Counted from the stretch's first letter, positions 45,338 through 54,907 are shown. The stretch: DNA of 64,000 bases from Marinicella marina (GCF_030065545.1 NZ_JASJNC010000001.1:62001-126000); one strand, 5' to 3'. Notes: generated by a model not told the origin, from the letters alone. Program-made: numbers and translations.

Positions 45338-47986
45338 ATGAAAAATCTAAAAATGAAAAAAACCTTGCTTTGCAGCGCTTTGCTGACAGCCATGGGTTCG
45401 GCCCAATCGGCCACCATCACAGTCAACGATGACTGTACCTTAATTGACGCCATCAACTCAGCCAACAACGACACTGCCGAAGGGTTATGTGGTGCTGGTT
45501 CAGGCGCTGATGTCATACAAATACAACAACCAAATTTAGTCATCAACATCACAGGCCCTTTGGTTCCTCCTGCTCCAGTCAAAGGCATCATAGGCGGTGG
45601 CGTTGAGGCTTTACCTTCGATTGAATCCGAGGTAACCATTGAAGGCAATGGCCTGACACTGAACGCTGATTATGCCAGCGACCCTGTGAGGGTTTTCACT
45701 GTGGGTTACGGTGCTGATTTGACCTTGCGCGATACCACTGTCACTGGTGCTGACTCAGCGCTGCCCTACGGTGGCAGTGGCTTATTCAGCAACGGTGGGC
45801 GTGTCACGCTGGAAAACACCACCTTTGATAATAACAGCGGCGGGGTATTTTTAGTCGGTGGCAGCGGACACGTGATTGATAACAGCGTCATCAGACACAA
45901 CACCTTGGATGCAGCAGATTACGCTGCTGGCTTAACCATGCTTTTCACCACCGCACAAATATCCAGAACCAGCCTATTTGACAATGAAATCATTGATGCA
46001 CCCTATATTTTAGGTGGTGGTGGCGGTGGCCCTGGTTTTGCTGGCGGCATCACCAGCATCCAATCTGAAGTGAGCATCACTGAGTCCACCATCAGTGGCA
46101 ACCGCAGCCCGTTTGGTGGCGGCATCATCATTAAAGACCAGCCTTACATGCCAATATTCAGTCAGCGTTCGCTGCCTGGCCAACTGGGCGGGGGGCCGAT
46201 GATTGAGAATGAAGTGACCATCACCAATTCAACCATCACCAACAACCAGTCCTATTATGCCAGTGGCATCCTAAATTTTAGTGAGTATGGCACGCTAACC
46301 ATTGCCGGTACTATTGTCGCGGGCAATGATGAATCGATATTTAATTTCGCTGCCAATATCTACAACGCCAACCCAACTGCCCTGGTGTTGGATGGTAACA
46401 ACATCATCGGTGATAATGGCAGCAGTGGAACAGTTGGTGTCGAATTAAGCGGAACCAACACCAGCTTCATCAATGACATAGATGACAATCTGTATCCGCT
46501 GACCCTATCAAAAGGCCAGCTGGTTCATCCGCTGAAAGTTAATTCAGCTGCAATTGACAGCAATGACCTTGCTTGTGCTGGTTCACTGACTGACCAAACT
46601 GGCAAAGCCAGGGGCCTTGATGGTGACGGTAATGGCAGTTTTGTCTGTGATATCGGTGCCTCGGAACACACCACCCCCATCGTAGCTGACGGCGCACCCT
46701 GTACGCTCAGTAACGCCATTCTCTCAGCCAACAATGATGCCAGTATAGGAGGCTGCCAACCTGGTAATTTCCACGACATCATCACTTTGCCAGAAAACAG
46801 CACCCAATCGGTATCAGCCACTGCTGATTATTTTGTCAATGGTTTCTTTAATTCACCCTTTGGCCTGCCCAGTATTGACACCGCGATTACACTAGAGGGC
46901 AACAACAGCAGCATACAAAGGGATCCTGCCAGCCTGGAAAACTTTGATTTGTTACTGATTGAAGACCAAGGTCAATTGAACTTGATTGATTCAACTGTCA
47001 GTGGCGCCAACGGACAACTGGCTGCTGTGGCTGCCATGTATGGTGGCAATGTGAATGTGGTATCTACCACCATCAGTGGTTCTGAAAGCATGGGACTTCT
47101 GGATATTATTTCTATCAATACATCGTTGGTTGATTCAGCCATTGAATACAATACCATTGGAATCAATTCCTACGTAACTGCAGCTGCAGGCATTTTCACT
47201 GTGCAGTCAAATGGGGTTCTTATTGAACAATCCAGCATCAACAATAACGCCAACGCCTATTTTGGCGGTATGCTTATCAATGGCAATTCTTTGACCAAAA
47301 TAACCAACAGCACCATCTCTAACAACACCGGTAATAATGCTGGCGGCGTCGTTATAGCCGGTACCACAAACACTCAGTTGAAGGGCTTGACGGTGACAGG
47401 AAACCAAGGTGGTGGCATCACAGGTGGCATTTATGCCGCAGGCGCTGAATTGATTACACTCTCAAATTCGATCATTTCAGGCAACAGCATCACAGCACCA
47501 ATACCTGTGCCTCAATCCCGGGTCAATCCAAACTCTGTTTTACATGCAGCAAACAATTTGGCATCCAGAGGAGGACCAGTCACACCACCAGAACTGGTCA
47601 GTTCGCCTGATACCATCACTTTAAATGGCACCAATATTCTCGGCCAGAATGGTGAAAGCGGCACCACTGGTGTGACCATAACACCCGGTGTGATTATACC
47701 CGCCGGCGCCACCGATACTGTGATTGAAACCACCTTAGGCAATAATGGCGGTAGCACCAAAAACCACTTGCCTGTGGCTGGTGGTGATGCGGTTGATACT
47801 GGCGGGGTATTTTGTGAACTGAGAACTGATCAGATAAATCGCATCAGACCCTGGGATGGTGACAACGATGGTAATGCAGCCTGTGATGTCGGTGCCATTG
47901 AACGGGGCTCCGTCACAGCAGCTGACCTGATATTCAAAGATGGTTTTGATGCTGAAATCATCATCAGAAGAGGGCTTAAACAATAA
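45338..47986 (+). CDS. Exported right-handed beta-helix surface protein with internal duplication
   Basis: An 882-residue protein with a signal peptide (ends G-S-A-Q-S-A). It has two homologous halves, each opening with a CSLREA-like motif (C-T-L-I-D-A-I-N-S-A-N-N-D near residue 33 and C-T-L-S-N-A-I-L-S-A-N-N-D near 456). Each half continues as parallel beta-helix coils rich in I-x-N-S-T-I-S-N-N and closes with a D-G-D-x-N-G-x-x-x-C-D-I/V-G-A segment. The C terminus D-L-I-F-K-D-G-F-D is the short tail seen on many surface proteins of Marinicella-like bacteria. Function is probably adhesion or polysaccharide binding. Confidence 0.85.
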   Translation: MKNLKMKKTLLCSALLTAMGSAQSATITVNDDCTLIDAINSANNDTAEGLCGAGSGADVIQIQQPNLVINITGPLVPPAPVKGIIGGGVEALPSIESEVTIEGNGLTLNADYASDPVRVFTVGYGADLTLRDTTVTGADSALPYGGSGLFSNGGRVTLENTTFDNNSGGVFLVGGSGHVIDNSVIRHNTLDAADYAAGLTMLFTTAQISRTSLFDNEIIDAPYILGGGGGGPGFAGGITSIQSEVSITESTISGNRSPFGGGIIIKDQPYMPIFSQRSLPGQLGGGPMIENEVTITNSTITNNQSYYASGILNFSEYGTLTIAGTIVAGNDESIFNFAANIYNANPTALVLDGNNIIGDNGSSGTVGVELSGTNTSFINDIDDNLYPLTLSKGQLVHPLKVNSAAIDSNDLACAGSLTDQTGKARGLDGDGNGSFVCDIGASEHTTPIVADGAPCTLSNAILSANNDASIGGCQPGNFHDIITLPENSTQSVSATADYFVNGFFNSPFGLPSIDTAITLEGNNSSIQRDPASLENFDLLLIEDQGQLNLIDSTVSGANGQLAAVAAMYGGNVNVVSTTISGSESMGLLDIISINTSLVDSAIEYNTIGINSYVTAAAGIFTVQSNGVLIEQSSINNNANAYFGGMLINGNSLTKITNSTISNNTGNNAGGVVIAGTTNTQLKGLTVTGNQGGGITGGIYAAGAELITLSNSIISGNSITAPIPVPQSRVNPNSVLHAANNLASRGGPVTPPELVSSPDTITLNGTNILGQNGESGTTGVTITPGVIIPAGATDTVIETTLGNNGGSTKNHLPVAGGDAVDTGGVFCELRTDQINRIRPWDGDNDGNAACDVGAIERGSVTAADLIFKDGFDAEIIIRRGLKQ

Positions 47987-47998
47987 CAGCAATCAGAA

Positions 47999-48026
47999 AA
48001 CCCCTCATGTTAACAACTGGGGGGTT
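47999..48026 (-). terminator. Weak terminator-like hairpin between convergent genes
   Basis: AACCCC (47999-48004) and GGGGTT (48021-48026) form a 6-bp stem; on the minus strand it is followed by TTTTC. It would serve the CPXCG gene or both convergent genes. Confidence 0.45.
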
Positions 48027-48216
48027 ATTCGTTTTCAGAATCAACGGCTATGTCAGTCACCGTTTCACCATCACTGACAACCCTAAATATTAAGGGACGG
48101 CAACACACATAACAGTCTTCTACATATTCTTGCTGTTCCACTGAACAATCAATAACCGCTTCAAATGTTTCCCAACAACAGGGACATTGTACGTTTTGAG
48201 TAACCAATCCAGACAT
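48025..48216 (-). CDS. CPXCG-type cysteine-rich protein
   Basis: A 63-residue protein with C-P-C-C and C-Y-V-C-C metal-binding knuckles separated by about 28 residues, as in the CPXCG Cys-rich family; probably binds one zinc. The start at 48216 (M-S-G-L-V-T-Q-N-V-Q-C-P) matches the family length; the frame reaches 48246. Function unknown. Confidence 0.85.
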   Translation of the reverse strand: MSGLVTQNVQCPCCWETFEAVIDCSVEQQEYVEDCYVCCRPLIFRVVSDGETVTDIAVDSENE

Positions 48217-48341
48217 TTTTGCCTCAATATTAAACAGATTCAGCATGATAGAATAATTCTTGTAAATAATGCGTTGAACTGTAACTTTTACTCAACCAAG
48301 CCGTTTTCATAACAATGAAACCAATTTTTAAGGAGATGACC

Positions 48342-49106
48342 ATGAAAAAAACCGCTATTATCGCAGCCATCAGTCTGGTGTCTTATGCCGCCATGGCAGG
48401 TAAAGACTTAAGTTTTGAACGCAGCTTGAATCTGAATACAGACCGCTTAAGTGGCCTAGAAATTGATGCTGGCGCCGGGTCTATTGAAGTGGTTGGCACT
48501 TCTGGCAATGAGATTCAAGTTTATGCCACCATCACTTCAGATGACTACAAGAACATGGATGACATGTTGGAAGGTTTTGATGACAAAATGTTGTTGAGCT
48601 TAAAACGTGACAGTGGTTATGGTTTATTAACGGCCAAACAAAAGAAAATGAGTGGCAACTGGGGCAGTAAAAACCTCGCCATTAACCTTCAAGTAGAAAT
48701 ACCCAGAGGTTTGGAGTTGGTGATTGATGATGGCTCCGGTTATATCAGTGTCGAAAATGTAGATGGCGCAGTGACCATTGATGATGGCTCTGGCTCGATT
48801 ACTTTGAGGGATATTGGCAACACAGTTGAGATAGAGGATGGCTCTGGATCGATTCAAATAACGGATGTCAATGGTGATGTTGAATTGGATGATGGCTCTG
48901 GTTCAATTGACCTGAAAAACATTTATGGCAACGTCGCTGTAGAAGATGGTTCTGGCAGCATCAATGGCAAAAAGATCACCGGTGACTTCAAAGTAGATGA
49001 CGGCTCTGGTGATGTGGTGGTAAAAGGACTGGAAGGCGAATTTATTTTGATTGATGATGGTTCAGGCTCAATTCGGGTCAATGGTCAACGCTGGGGTAAA
49101 AAGTAA
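48342..49106 (+). CDS. Exported DUF4097-like repeat protein with D/E-D-G-S-G motifs
   Basis: A 254-residue protein with a signal peptide (MKKTAIIAAISLVSYAAMA). From about residue 130 to the end it carries seven copies of D/E-D-G-S-G spaced about 20 residues apart, each followed by a hydrophobic beta strand, so an elongated beta-helix or adhesin-like (DUF4097) fold is expected. The regular Asp/Gly/Ser column could bind calcium, which is inference. AAGGAG six bp before the ATG fixes the start. Monocistronic by context. Confidence 0.8.
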   Translation: MKKTAIIAAISLVSYAAMAGKDLSFERSLNLNTDRLSGLEIDAGAGSIEVVGTSGNEIQVYATITSDDYKNMDDMLEGFDDKMLLSLKRDSGYGLLTAKQKKMSGNWGSKNLAINLQVEIPRGLELVIDDGSGYISVENVDGAVTIDDGSGSITLRDIGNTVEIEDGSGSIQITDVNGDVELDDGSGSIDLKNIYGNVAVEDGSGSINGKKITGDFKVDDGSGDVVVKGLEGEFILIDDGSGSIRVNGQRWGKK

Positions 49107-49120
49107 GTTAAAGCCATCAC

Positions 49121-49148
49121 AAAAAACAGGGCACCACCTAAGGTGCCC
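49121..49148 (-). terminator. Terminator after NTF2-like gene
   Basis: GGGCACC (49129-49135) and GGTGCCC (49142-49148) pair perfectly; on the minus strand the stem is followed by TGTTTTTTG. Confidence 0.88.
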
Positions 49149-49157
49149 AGTTTCTGA

Positions 49158-49499
49158 TCATCGCACTTCGATGTACCGAATCAAACCGCCGACCACCACA
49201 ATCCGCTCTACCCCACTGAAAACATCAATTTCGCTGTTGTTTTTACATGCTTCGCAATCGAAATACAGTTCAGTGATGTGTTGATCAAGTTGTTCAATGC
49301 TTTTTATCTGCCACTGCAGGCTTTGGTATTGATCAAAAAAAGCCCTCATCATCAGCATGATGTTTTCAATACCGTAATACAGTCCGGTATTAACAGAACT
49401 GTAAGTGGCCTCTGGATGTATCAATTTTTCTATGGCGCTTAAATCCGCTTGGTTAGATAAATCAAAATACAATTGGGCGATTTCAGATGAAGTACTCAT
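49158..49499 (-). CDS. NTF2-like / SnoaL-fold protein
   Basis: A 113-residue protein with the order of helices and strands of the NTF2-like superfamily: A-Q-L-Y-F-D-L-S-N-Q at the N terminus, L-I-H-P-E-A-T-Y-S-S-V-N, and L-Q-W-Q-I-K-S-I-E-Q. Members include isomerases, cyclases and ligand-binding proteins. Two cysteines near residue 85 (C-E-A-C) are unusual. Catalytic role not established. Confidence 0.75.
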   Translation of the reverse strand: MSTSSEIAQLYFDLSNQADLSAIEKLIHPEATYSSVNTGLYYGIENIMLMMRAFFDQYQSLQWQIKSIEQLDQHITELYFDCEACKNNSEIDVFSGVERIVVVGGLIRYIEVR

Positions 49500-49523
49500 A
49501 GCAAATATTATAAACAGTTCAGC

Positions 49524-49554
49524 ACAAAAAAGCCTGCTTTTAACAGCAGGCTTT
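49524..49554 (-). terminator. Terminator after PiT phosphate transporter gene
   Basis: AAGCCTGCT (49530-49538) and AGCAGGCTT (49545-49553) pair perfectly; the minus strand continues with a T run (49524-49530). Confidence 0.92.
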
Positions 49555-49578
49555 CAGGTTGAAATAATAATCTTTTAA

Positions 49579-50829
49579 TCAGCTGAAAATGGCTTTCAAA
49601 ATAAAGAAAAACACAATCGACAAGCTGGCACCAGCTGGAATGGTTACCACCCAGGATGCGAAAATGTTCCTCACCACCTTCAAGTCAATGGCTGAGATAC
49701 CACGCGCCATACCCACGCCCAAAACAGCTCCAACCAACGTTTGGGTGGTAGAAATGGGCATGCCAGTTCCGGAAGCCACCACAATGGTAGTCGAGGCTGC
49801 CAGTTCTGCTGCAAACCCTCTTGAAGGTGTTAAATGGGTGATTTTTTGACCGACCGTCCTGATTACGCGGACACCAAATGTGGCCAGACCAATCACAATA
49901 CCAATACCACCTAACAACAGGATCCAGGTTTGAATACCTGATTTAGCCGCGACAATGCCGGTATGTGCGGTTGAAACCACTGCCGCCACAGGTCCCACGG
50001 CATTGGCCACGTCATTGGAACCGTGTGCGAAAGCCAGGCCCGATGCCGTGATGACCATCAACACCGCAAACACTCGCTCTACGGTATAGAAGTGAAAGTC
50101 TTTTTCTTTCTTTTTATCTGCTTTGATTTTAGACACAAAATAAGCGCCTATCAAAGCCACAATCACACCACTTAAAGCAGCATAAGAATAAGCTTGCATA
50201 TCGGTAAGCTCTAAACCAACGTGTTTCAAACCTTTCTTAATGGTTACCAAAGTCAAAACAAATGCAGTTAAGAACATATAAAAGGGCACGTAACGTTTGG
50301 CTTTGGCCAGCGGATCTTTTTGTTTAAGTATCAAATGATGAACCGTTTGGAATATTAAGAACGCCAAGAAACCTGCAATCATCGGCGTAACCACCCAGCT
50401 CAAAACAATATCACCAACCTTACCCCACTTAATGGCTTCTGTTCCGATGCCCACCGCAGCAAAGCCAACCACTGCGCCCACAATCGAGTGGGTGGTCGAA
50501 ACCGGCCAACCTTTACGAGAAGCCAACAACAACCAACAACCAGCCGCCAACAAGGACGCCAACATGCCGAAGATCAATAGTTCAGGGTTGCCCTCTACGG
50601 CAGAAGCATCAATAATGCCTTTGCGAATGGTCGAAGTCACCGCACCACCAGCCAATACGGCGCCTGCGAACTCAAAAATAGCTGCAATGATGATGGCTTG
50701 TTTGATAGTGATTGCCTTTGAGCCAACCGATGTGGCCATGGCATTGGCCACGTCATTGGCACCAATACCCCACGCCATAAAACCGCCAAATACAGCCGCT
50801 AAAATAATATACGTTAATTCATATTCCAC
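49579..50829 (-). CDS. Low-affinity inorganic phosphate transporter, PiT family
   Basis: A 416-residue membrane protein with the two PiT signature motifs, G-A-N-D-V-A-N-A-M near the N terminus and G-S-N-D-V-A-N-A-V in the second half. It imports metal-phosphate using the ion gradient. It lies 11 bp downstream of the DUF47 gene, a common pair in which the PhoU-like protein modulates the transporter. Confidence 0.94.
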   Translation of the reverse strand: MEYELTYIILAAVFGGFMAWGIGANDVANAMATSVGSKAITIKQAIIIAAIFEFAGAVLAGGAVTSTIRKGIIDASAVEGNPELLIFGMLASLLAAGCWLLLASRKGWPVSTTHSIVGAVVGFAAVGIGTEAIKWGKVGDIVLSWVVTPMIAGFLAFLIFQTVHHLILKQKDPLAKAKRYVPFYMFLTAFVLTLVTIKKGLKHVGLELTDMQAYSYAALSGVIVALIGAYFVSKIKADKKKEKDFHFYTVERVFAVLMVITASGLAFAHGSNDVANAVGPVAAVVSTAHTGIVAAKSGIQTWILLLGGIGIVIGLATFGVRVIRTVGQKITHLTPSRGFAAELAASTTIVVASGTGMPISTTQTLVGAVLGVGMARGISAIDLKVVRNIFASWVVTIPAGASLSIVFFFILKAIFS

Positions 50830-50840
50830 AATTTGTCCCC

Positions 50841-51515
50841 TTACTTAGCCCACAACAATTCAAGCCTTCTACCAATGCGTTCTGCTTGATCCGCCACATC
50901 ACCTAACATGTCTATTAATTTATATAAGAACATCACTTCAACCGGTGGTAAGCCCTTTTCCATTAAGTAAACTTGTTCTTGTAAGTCTGCTTGCATGTTG
51001 TCTGTTTCGGTTTCAATTCTGTCTAGCTTGGCAATCAGTTTCTCTACCACTTTAACTTCCGCCCCACGAAAACCGGTTTCATACAACTCATCTAACTCAT
51101 TGACACTTTGCTTGGCTTTTTTAGCCGCGTCCACACAGCGGGACACAAAATCAGCAAACATATCAGCCAGCGGTGCGGGTATTTGCATTTTGCGCAGTCG
51201 AACCATGCCAGCAATTTGTTTACTGAGGTTAGCCACCTTGTCTTGCACCAAAACCAACTCGAGTAAATCTTGTCTCGGCACTGGCATAAACAAGCTCTTC
51301 GGCAAATTCGAGCGGATGTCATTTTTTAAATCATCGGCATCGTTTTCAAGCTGCCTGATGGCATTGGTGATTTCATCCACCTTAACCCAGTCATTTAAAT
51401 TAGCTGCAACAAACAGCGAAGGCAACAATGCCGCTGCATCGTATGCCGTTTTGATGTGTTTTTGTAATGGTTCGACTGGCGAACGACCCAGCATGTCAGA
51501 AATAAAGTTACCCAT
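50841..51515 (-). CDS. DUF47 PhoU-like protein
   Basis: A 224-residue all-helical protein of the DUF47/TIGR00153 family, related to PhoU, which pairs with PiT transporters. The start at 51515 is decided by a strong GGGAGG site 6 bp upstream and by the usual opening M-G-N-F-I-S-D-M-L-G-R-S-P; the longer frame (to 51572) is rejected. It is the first gene of the phosphate uptake operon. Confidence 0.92.
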   Translation of the reverse strand: MGNFISDMLGRSPVEPLQKHIKTAYDAAALLPSLFVAANLNDWVKVDEITNAIRQLENDADDLKNDIRSNLPKSLFMPVPRQDLLELVLVQDKVANLSKQIAGMVRLRKMQIPAPLADMFADFVSRCVDAAKKAKQSVNELDELYETGFRGAEVKVVEKLIAKLDRIETETDNMQADLQEQVYLMEKGLPPVEVMFLYKLIDMLGDVADQAERIGRRLELLWAK

Positions 51516-51614
51516 GGTGCCTCCCTTGGTTTTAAGTGCGCCCATTATACCCCCCTCAATGATGTGGCGCATTGAGAAATGTCATCAAATCTTGACCAAA
51601 CTGTCACAATTAAT

Positions 51615-52958
51615 TCAAATCAGACTAACCAGTTCGGGAAAAAAGAACAACACCATCAACATCAACAGTTGCAACAATATAAACGGCATCACCCCGCGAT
51701 AGAGATCGCGGCTTTTGACATCTGAAACACCACGTAAATAGAACAGTGCAAATCCAAAAGGCGGGGTCAGGAATGAAGTTTGTAGATTGATCGCAATCAT
51801 GATGCCCAGCCAAACCGGGTCATAACCCATCATCAACAAAATTGGCCCGACTATAGGAATCACCACAAAGGTAATTTCAATGAAATCAAGTATAAAGCCC
51901 AGCAAAAACAACAACAACATCACCAACAACAGGGCCATGCCTGCACCACCGGGTAGGTTAGTCAAAAAATGTTGTACCGCTTCATCACCACCAAATCCTT
52001 TGAATACCAGCGAAAACAAAGCAGCACCGATTAAGATCATGAATACCATGGCAGTAACCTTGACCGTTTCTTTGAGGGCGTCACGCAACATCGCCACAGT
52101 TAATTGGCGGTTGATGGCAGCCAAAGCCAAAGCACCAACTGAGCCCACTGACGCAGCTTCAGTGGGGGTAGCAATACCACCAATAATAGAGCCCAAAACA
52201 GCCAATATTAGAATCAAAGGCGGCAACAAAGAACGCAGAATATCACTTAATTTTGGTTGCTTCTCAACTACCACTGCAGGCATCGCATCAGGCCTTCTGA
52301 GCCGCACCCAAAACAGGTACATGGCATACAACAACACCAATAAAAAGCCAGGAATCAAGGCCCCCATAAACAGGTCTTGAACAGAAACTGTCTTGGGATT
52401 GAAAATGTTTAAATCCAACTGTGCCTGTTGATAAGCGTTGGATAAAACATCACCCAATAACACCAACACGATTGACGGCGGTATGATTTGACCCAAGGTG
52501 CCAGAGGCACAAATCGTGCCTGCCGATACAGCAGGGTCATAACCATGCTTTTGCATCACGGGCATCGCCAACAGGCCTAAAGTAACTACCGTAGCTCCAA
52601 CTATTCCAGTACTGGCAGCCAACAACATGCCGACTATCAACAAGGCAAAGCCCAGACCGCCTTTTTTACCACCTAATAAGGCCGCCATGTTCTGTAACAA
52701 CGACTCAGCCAGCTTGGCTTTTTCTAAAACCACGCCCATAAAAACAAAAACCGGCACTGCCATCAGTGTGGCATTATTCAAAATACCGTTCAATCGATTC
52801 GGTAGAGCCGCCAAAAAGTCGGCATCAAACCAGCCAGTAATAAAGCCTATAAAAGCAAACCACAACGACACCCCACCCAAAGTGAAGGCCACCGGAAACC
52901 CAACCATTAAAGCGCCAGTTACTGCCATAAATAACAGTAAGGCCCACCAAGCTTCCAT
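51615..52958 (-). CDS. dctM: TRAP transporter large permease (DctM)
   Basis: A 447-residue permease with the DctM pattern of about 12 helices and conserved segments such as P-V-F-V-F-M-G, T-G-I-V-G-A-T-V, I-C-A-S-G-T-L-G-Q-I-I-P-P-S-I-V and the C-terminal N-L-Q-T-S-F-L-T-P-P-F-G. It drives uptake of carboxylates or similar solutes using a sodium gradient, with DctQ and an external binding protein. DctQ is encoded immediately upstream with a 1-bp overlap; the binding protein gene is absent here. Confidence 0.94.
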   Translation of the reverse strand: MEAWWALLLFMAVTGALMVGFPVAFTLGGVSLWFAFIGFITGWFDADFLAALPNRLNGILNNATLMAVPVFVFMGVVLEKAKLAESLLQNMAALLGGKKGGLGFALLIVGMLLAASTGIVGATVVTLGLLAMPVMQKHGYDPAVSAGTICASGTLGQIIPPSIVLVLLGDVLSNAYQQAQLDLNIFNPKTVSVQDLFMGALIPGFLLVLLYAMYLFWVRLRRPDAMPAVVVEKQPKLSDILRSLLPPLILILAVLGSIIGGIATPTEAASVGSVGALALAAINRQLTVAMLRDALKETVKVTAMVFMILIGAALFSLVFKGFGGDEAVQHFLTNLPGGAGMALLLVMLLLFLLGFILDFIEITFVVIPIVGPILLMMGYDPVWLGIMIAINLQTSFLTPPFGFALFYLRGVSDVKSRDLYRGVMPFILLQLLMLMVLFFFPELVSLI

Positions 52959-53458
52959 CAGTCAGTGCCTCCTGGCTGCTGATTGTTTGGTGGTTTTCTG
53001 AAACTGACAATAAACACATAACCCAACATCGATATCGGCATCAGCAGCAGGAGTGTTTTGAATACAAACACCAACGGCAAACCACCGGTTTCACCTGATC
53101 CTTCAAGTCTCAACCATGAATCAACCACGTATTGGTAGCAGGCATAAATCATGAACAGCATCATCGGCACCATCAAAAGCCAAGTACCAGCCAAGTTAAC
53201 AAGGCGTTTTTTTGCTGCTGAAAAAGATTGATAAAACACATCCACCCGCACGTGGCGATCATGGTGCCAAGCATAAACCATACCCAACATCAACGCAGCA
53301 GCATGACAATAGATGGCCAACTCCTGAATAGGAATCCACACCACTGAAAACACATTCCTGGTAATGACCGTGAGAAAACTGAGCAACACCATGACCAGCG
53401 TCAACCAGCCAAGGAAACCACCATACCGCTCAAGCCACTGGGAATCAGCGGTCTTCAT
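52958..53458 (-). CDS. dctQ: TRAP transporter small permease (DctQ)
   Basis: A 166-residue protein of four membrane helices, with N-V-F-S-V-V-W-I-P-I-Q-E-L-A and W-H-H-D-R-H-V-R-V-D-V typical of DctQ. It associates with DctM, encoded next. The frame follows the MAPEG gene directly (stop and start codons adjacent), so the three are probably one transcript. Confidence 0.92.
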   Translation of the reverse strand: MKTADSQWLERYGGFLGWLTLVMVLLSFLTVITRNVFSVVWIPIQELAIYCHAAALMLGMVYAWHHDRHVRVDVFYQSFSAAKKRLVNLAGTWLLMVPMMLFMIYACYQYVVDSWLRLEGSGETGGLPLVFVFKTLLLLMPISMLGYVFIVSFRKPPNNQQPGGTD

Positions 53459-53842
53459 TCAGATTAATTGCATAATCACAGCAACCAAAGCGCCCAACAA
53501 CAAGATGTGTGAGGCCAAAAATCCGGTGACAAACCCCAGTCCTCTGGATTTAGGGTCTTTGATGTAAGTGGTGTAATACAGTTGTCGACCAAGTAAGTAA
53601 ACCACGCCCAAAACAGCCGCGCTGAGGGCATGGGCATAGGTCGCGAACAACAACAAAGCTGGGATAAAAATGATCAATTGTTCCAAGGTGTTTTGCTGCA
53701 CCCGATAATACCGTTCAAAAACTTCATGCCCTGTGACAGCCGGTGCATTCACTTGGAACTTGCCGCGCGCTGAACCGACCATGAAACTGAAAAAAGAATA
53801 TTGCAACAAAGCCAATACCAAAACCACGATCACATACAACAT
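53459..53842 (-). CDS. MAPEG-family membrane protein
   Basis: A 127-residue four-helix protein of the MAPEG superfamily. R-V-Q-Q-N-T-L-E-Q-L is the conserved glutathione/substrate loop and G-R-Q-L-Y-Y-T-T-Y-I matches the second signature. Eukaryotic relatives are microsomal glutathione transferases; bacterial roles are mostly unknown. It leads the TRAP permease genes. Confidence 0.9.
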   Translation of the reverse strand: MLYVIVVLVLALLQYSFFSFMVGSARGKFQVNAPAVTGHEVFERYYRVQQNTLEQLIIFIPALLLFATYAHALSAAVLGVVYLLGRQLYYTTYIKDPKSRGLGFVTGFLASHILLLGALVAVIMQLI

Positions 53843-54059
53843 AAAATATACCCTTTGTCAGAAGTGATTTATTTTAACTGATAACAACCCCATGGATGCG
53901 GCCAATAATTGACCATTATTTATCTCAGATAAAAAATTTGGCTCAAAACCAACAAAAAATTGGCTTAATCAAAACAAAACAACACATATCACAATGATTC
54001 ACTTCTCTTTGGATGATCCTGTGCTAAATTATTGACAGTTAAAAAGCGTGTGTGATTTT

Positions 54060-54905
54060 ATGAAAAAATTGATTTTATTAGGTGCCTTGATGTGCTCTGC
54101 GCTGACTCATGCTGGCAGTCGGCAATTGGGTACGGGTGCTGTGATGCAAGTTGAAGGCGCCTCAGGCAGTGGTATTGTGCCGTGGGCCACCATTGCCGGA
54201 TATGGTGAAAAAGGTGAAACCGATTTCACCGCAGCTTATACTTATCTTGATACCGATGATTACCGTTTTGATATGGTAGGTGCCGCAGTCGGCTGGCATA
54301 ACCGCGTCGAGCTTTCCTTTGCCAAACAAGAGTTAGATTTGCTTACTTTGGGCCCAGCACTTGATTTACCTGGCGCTTCTCTGCGGCAGGATGTGATTGG
54401 ACTTAAAGTGCGTTTGGCTGGGAATTTGGTGTACAGCAAGATGCCGCAGATAGCTTTTGGCATCCAACACAAAAAGAACCAATCTTTTCTGATTCCATCG
54501 GTTGCTGGTGCCAGAGATGACCAAAGCATGGATTATTATTTAAGTGCCACAAAACTTTTTCTGGGTAAACCAGCTGGCTTCAATGGCTTTGTCACCTTAA
54601 CCTTGCGCTCAACAGAGGCCAATGAGATGGGATTGTTGGGATTTGGCGGTGACATCGGTGGCAGAGACATCAATGCCGAAGCCTCCATTGGTTTGTTTTT
54701 GAATAAAAGTTGGGCCATCGGCTTTGACTACCGACAAAAACGCTCCAACTTGAGCTTCGCCAGTGAAGACAGTTGGCGCGATGTTTTTGTGGTTTGGGTG
54801 CCCAACAGGCACATATCTGTGGTAGCTGCCTATGCTGATTTGGGCAAAATTGCGACTTTGCCAGAACAAAAAGGGCTTTACCTATCAATCAACGGGAGTT
54901 TTTGA
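54060..54905 (+). CDS. DUF3034 family exported protein
   Basis: A 281-residue protein with signal peptide (ends T-H-A-G) and long amphipathic beta strands ending in a C-terminal Phe (I-N-G-S-F), as in outer-membrane beta-barrel or porin-like proteins. The opening G-T-G-A-V-M-Q-V-E-G-A-S-G-S-G-I-V-P-W-A-T-I is typical of DUF3034. The ATG at 54060 is preferred to an in-frame GTG at 54048. The gene for an exported truncated haemoglobin begins 2 bp after its stop. Role unknown. Confidence 0.88.
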   Translation: MKKLILLGALMCSALTHAGSRQLGTGAVMQVEGASGSGIVPWATIAGYGEKGETDFTAAYTYLDTDDYRFDMVGAAVGWHNRVELSFAKQELDLLTLGPALDLPGASLRQDVIGLKVRLAGNLVYSKMPQIAFGIQHKKNQSFLIPSVAGARDDQSMDYYLSATKLFLGKPAGFNGFVTLTLRSTEANEMGLLGFGGDIGGRDINAEASIGLFLNKSWAIGFDYRQKRSNLSFASEDSWRDVFVVWVPNRHISVVAAYADLGKIATLPEQKGLYLSINGSF

Positions 54906-54907
54906 GT

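Noticed and set aside
51579-51607. Possible Pho box (ATGTCAT and CTGTCAC, 22 bp apart) before the DUF47-PiT operon
   Set aside because: The half-sites read away from the operon and the expected middle repeat does not match, so PhoB control is not supported.
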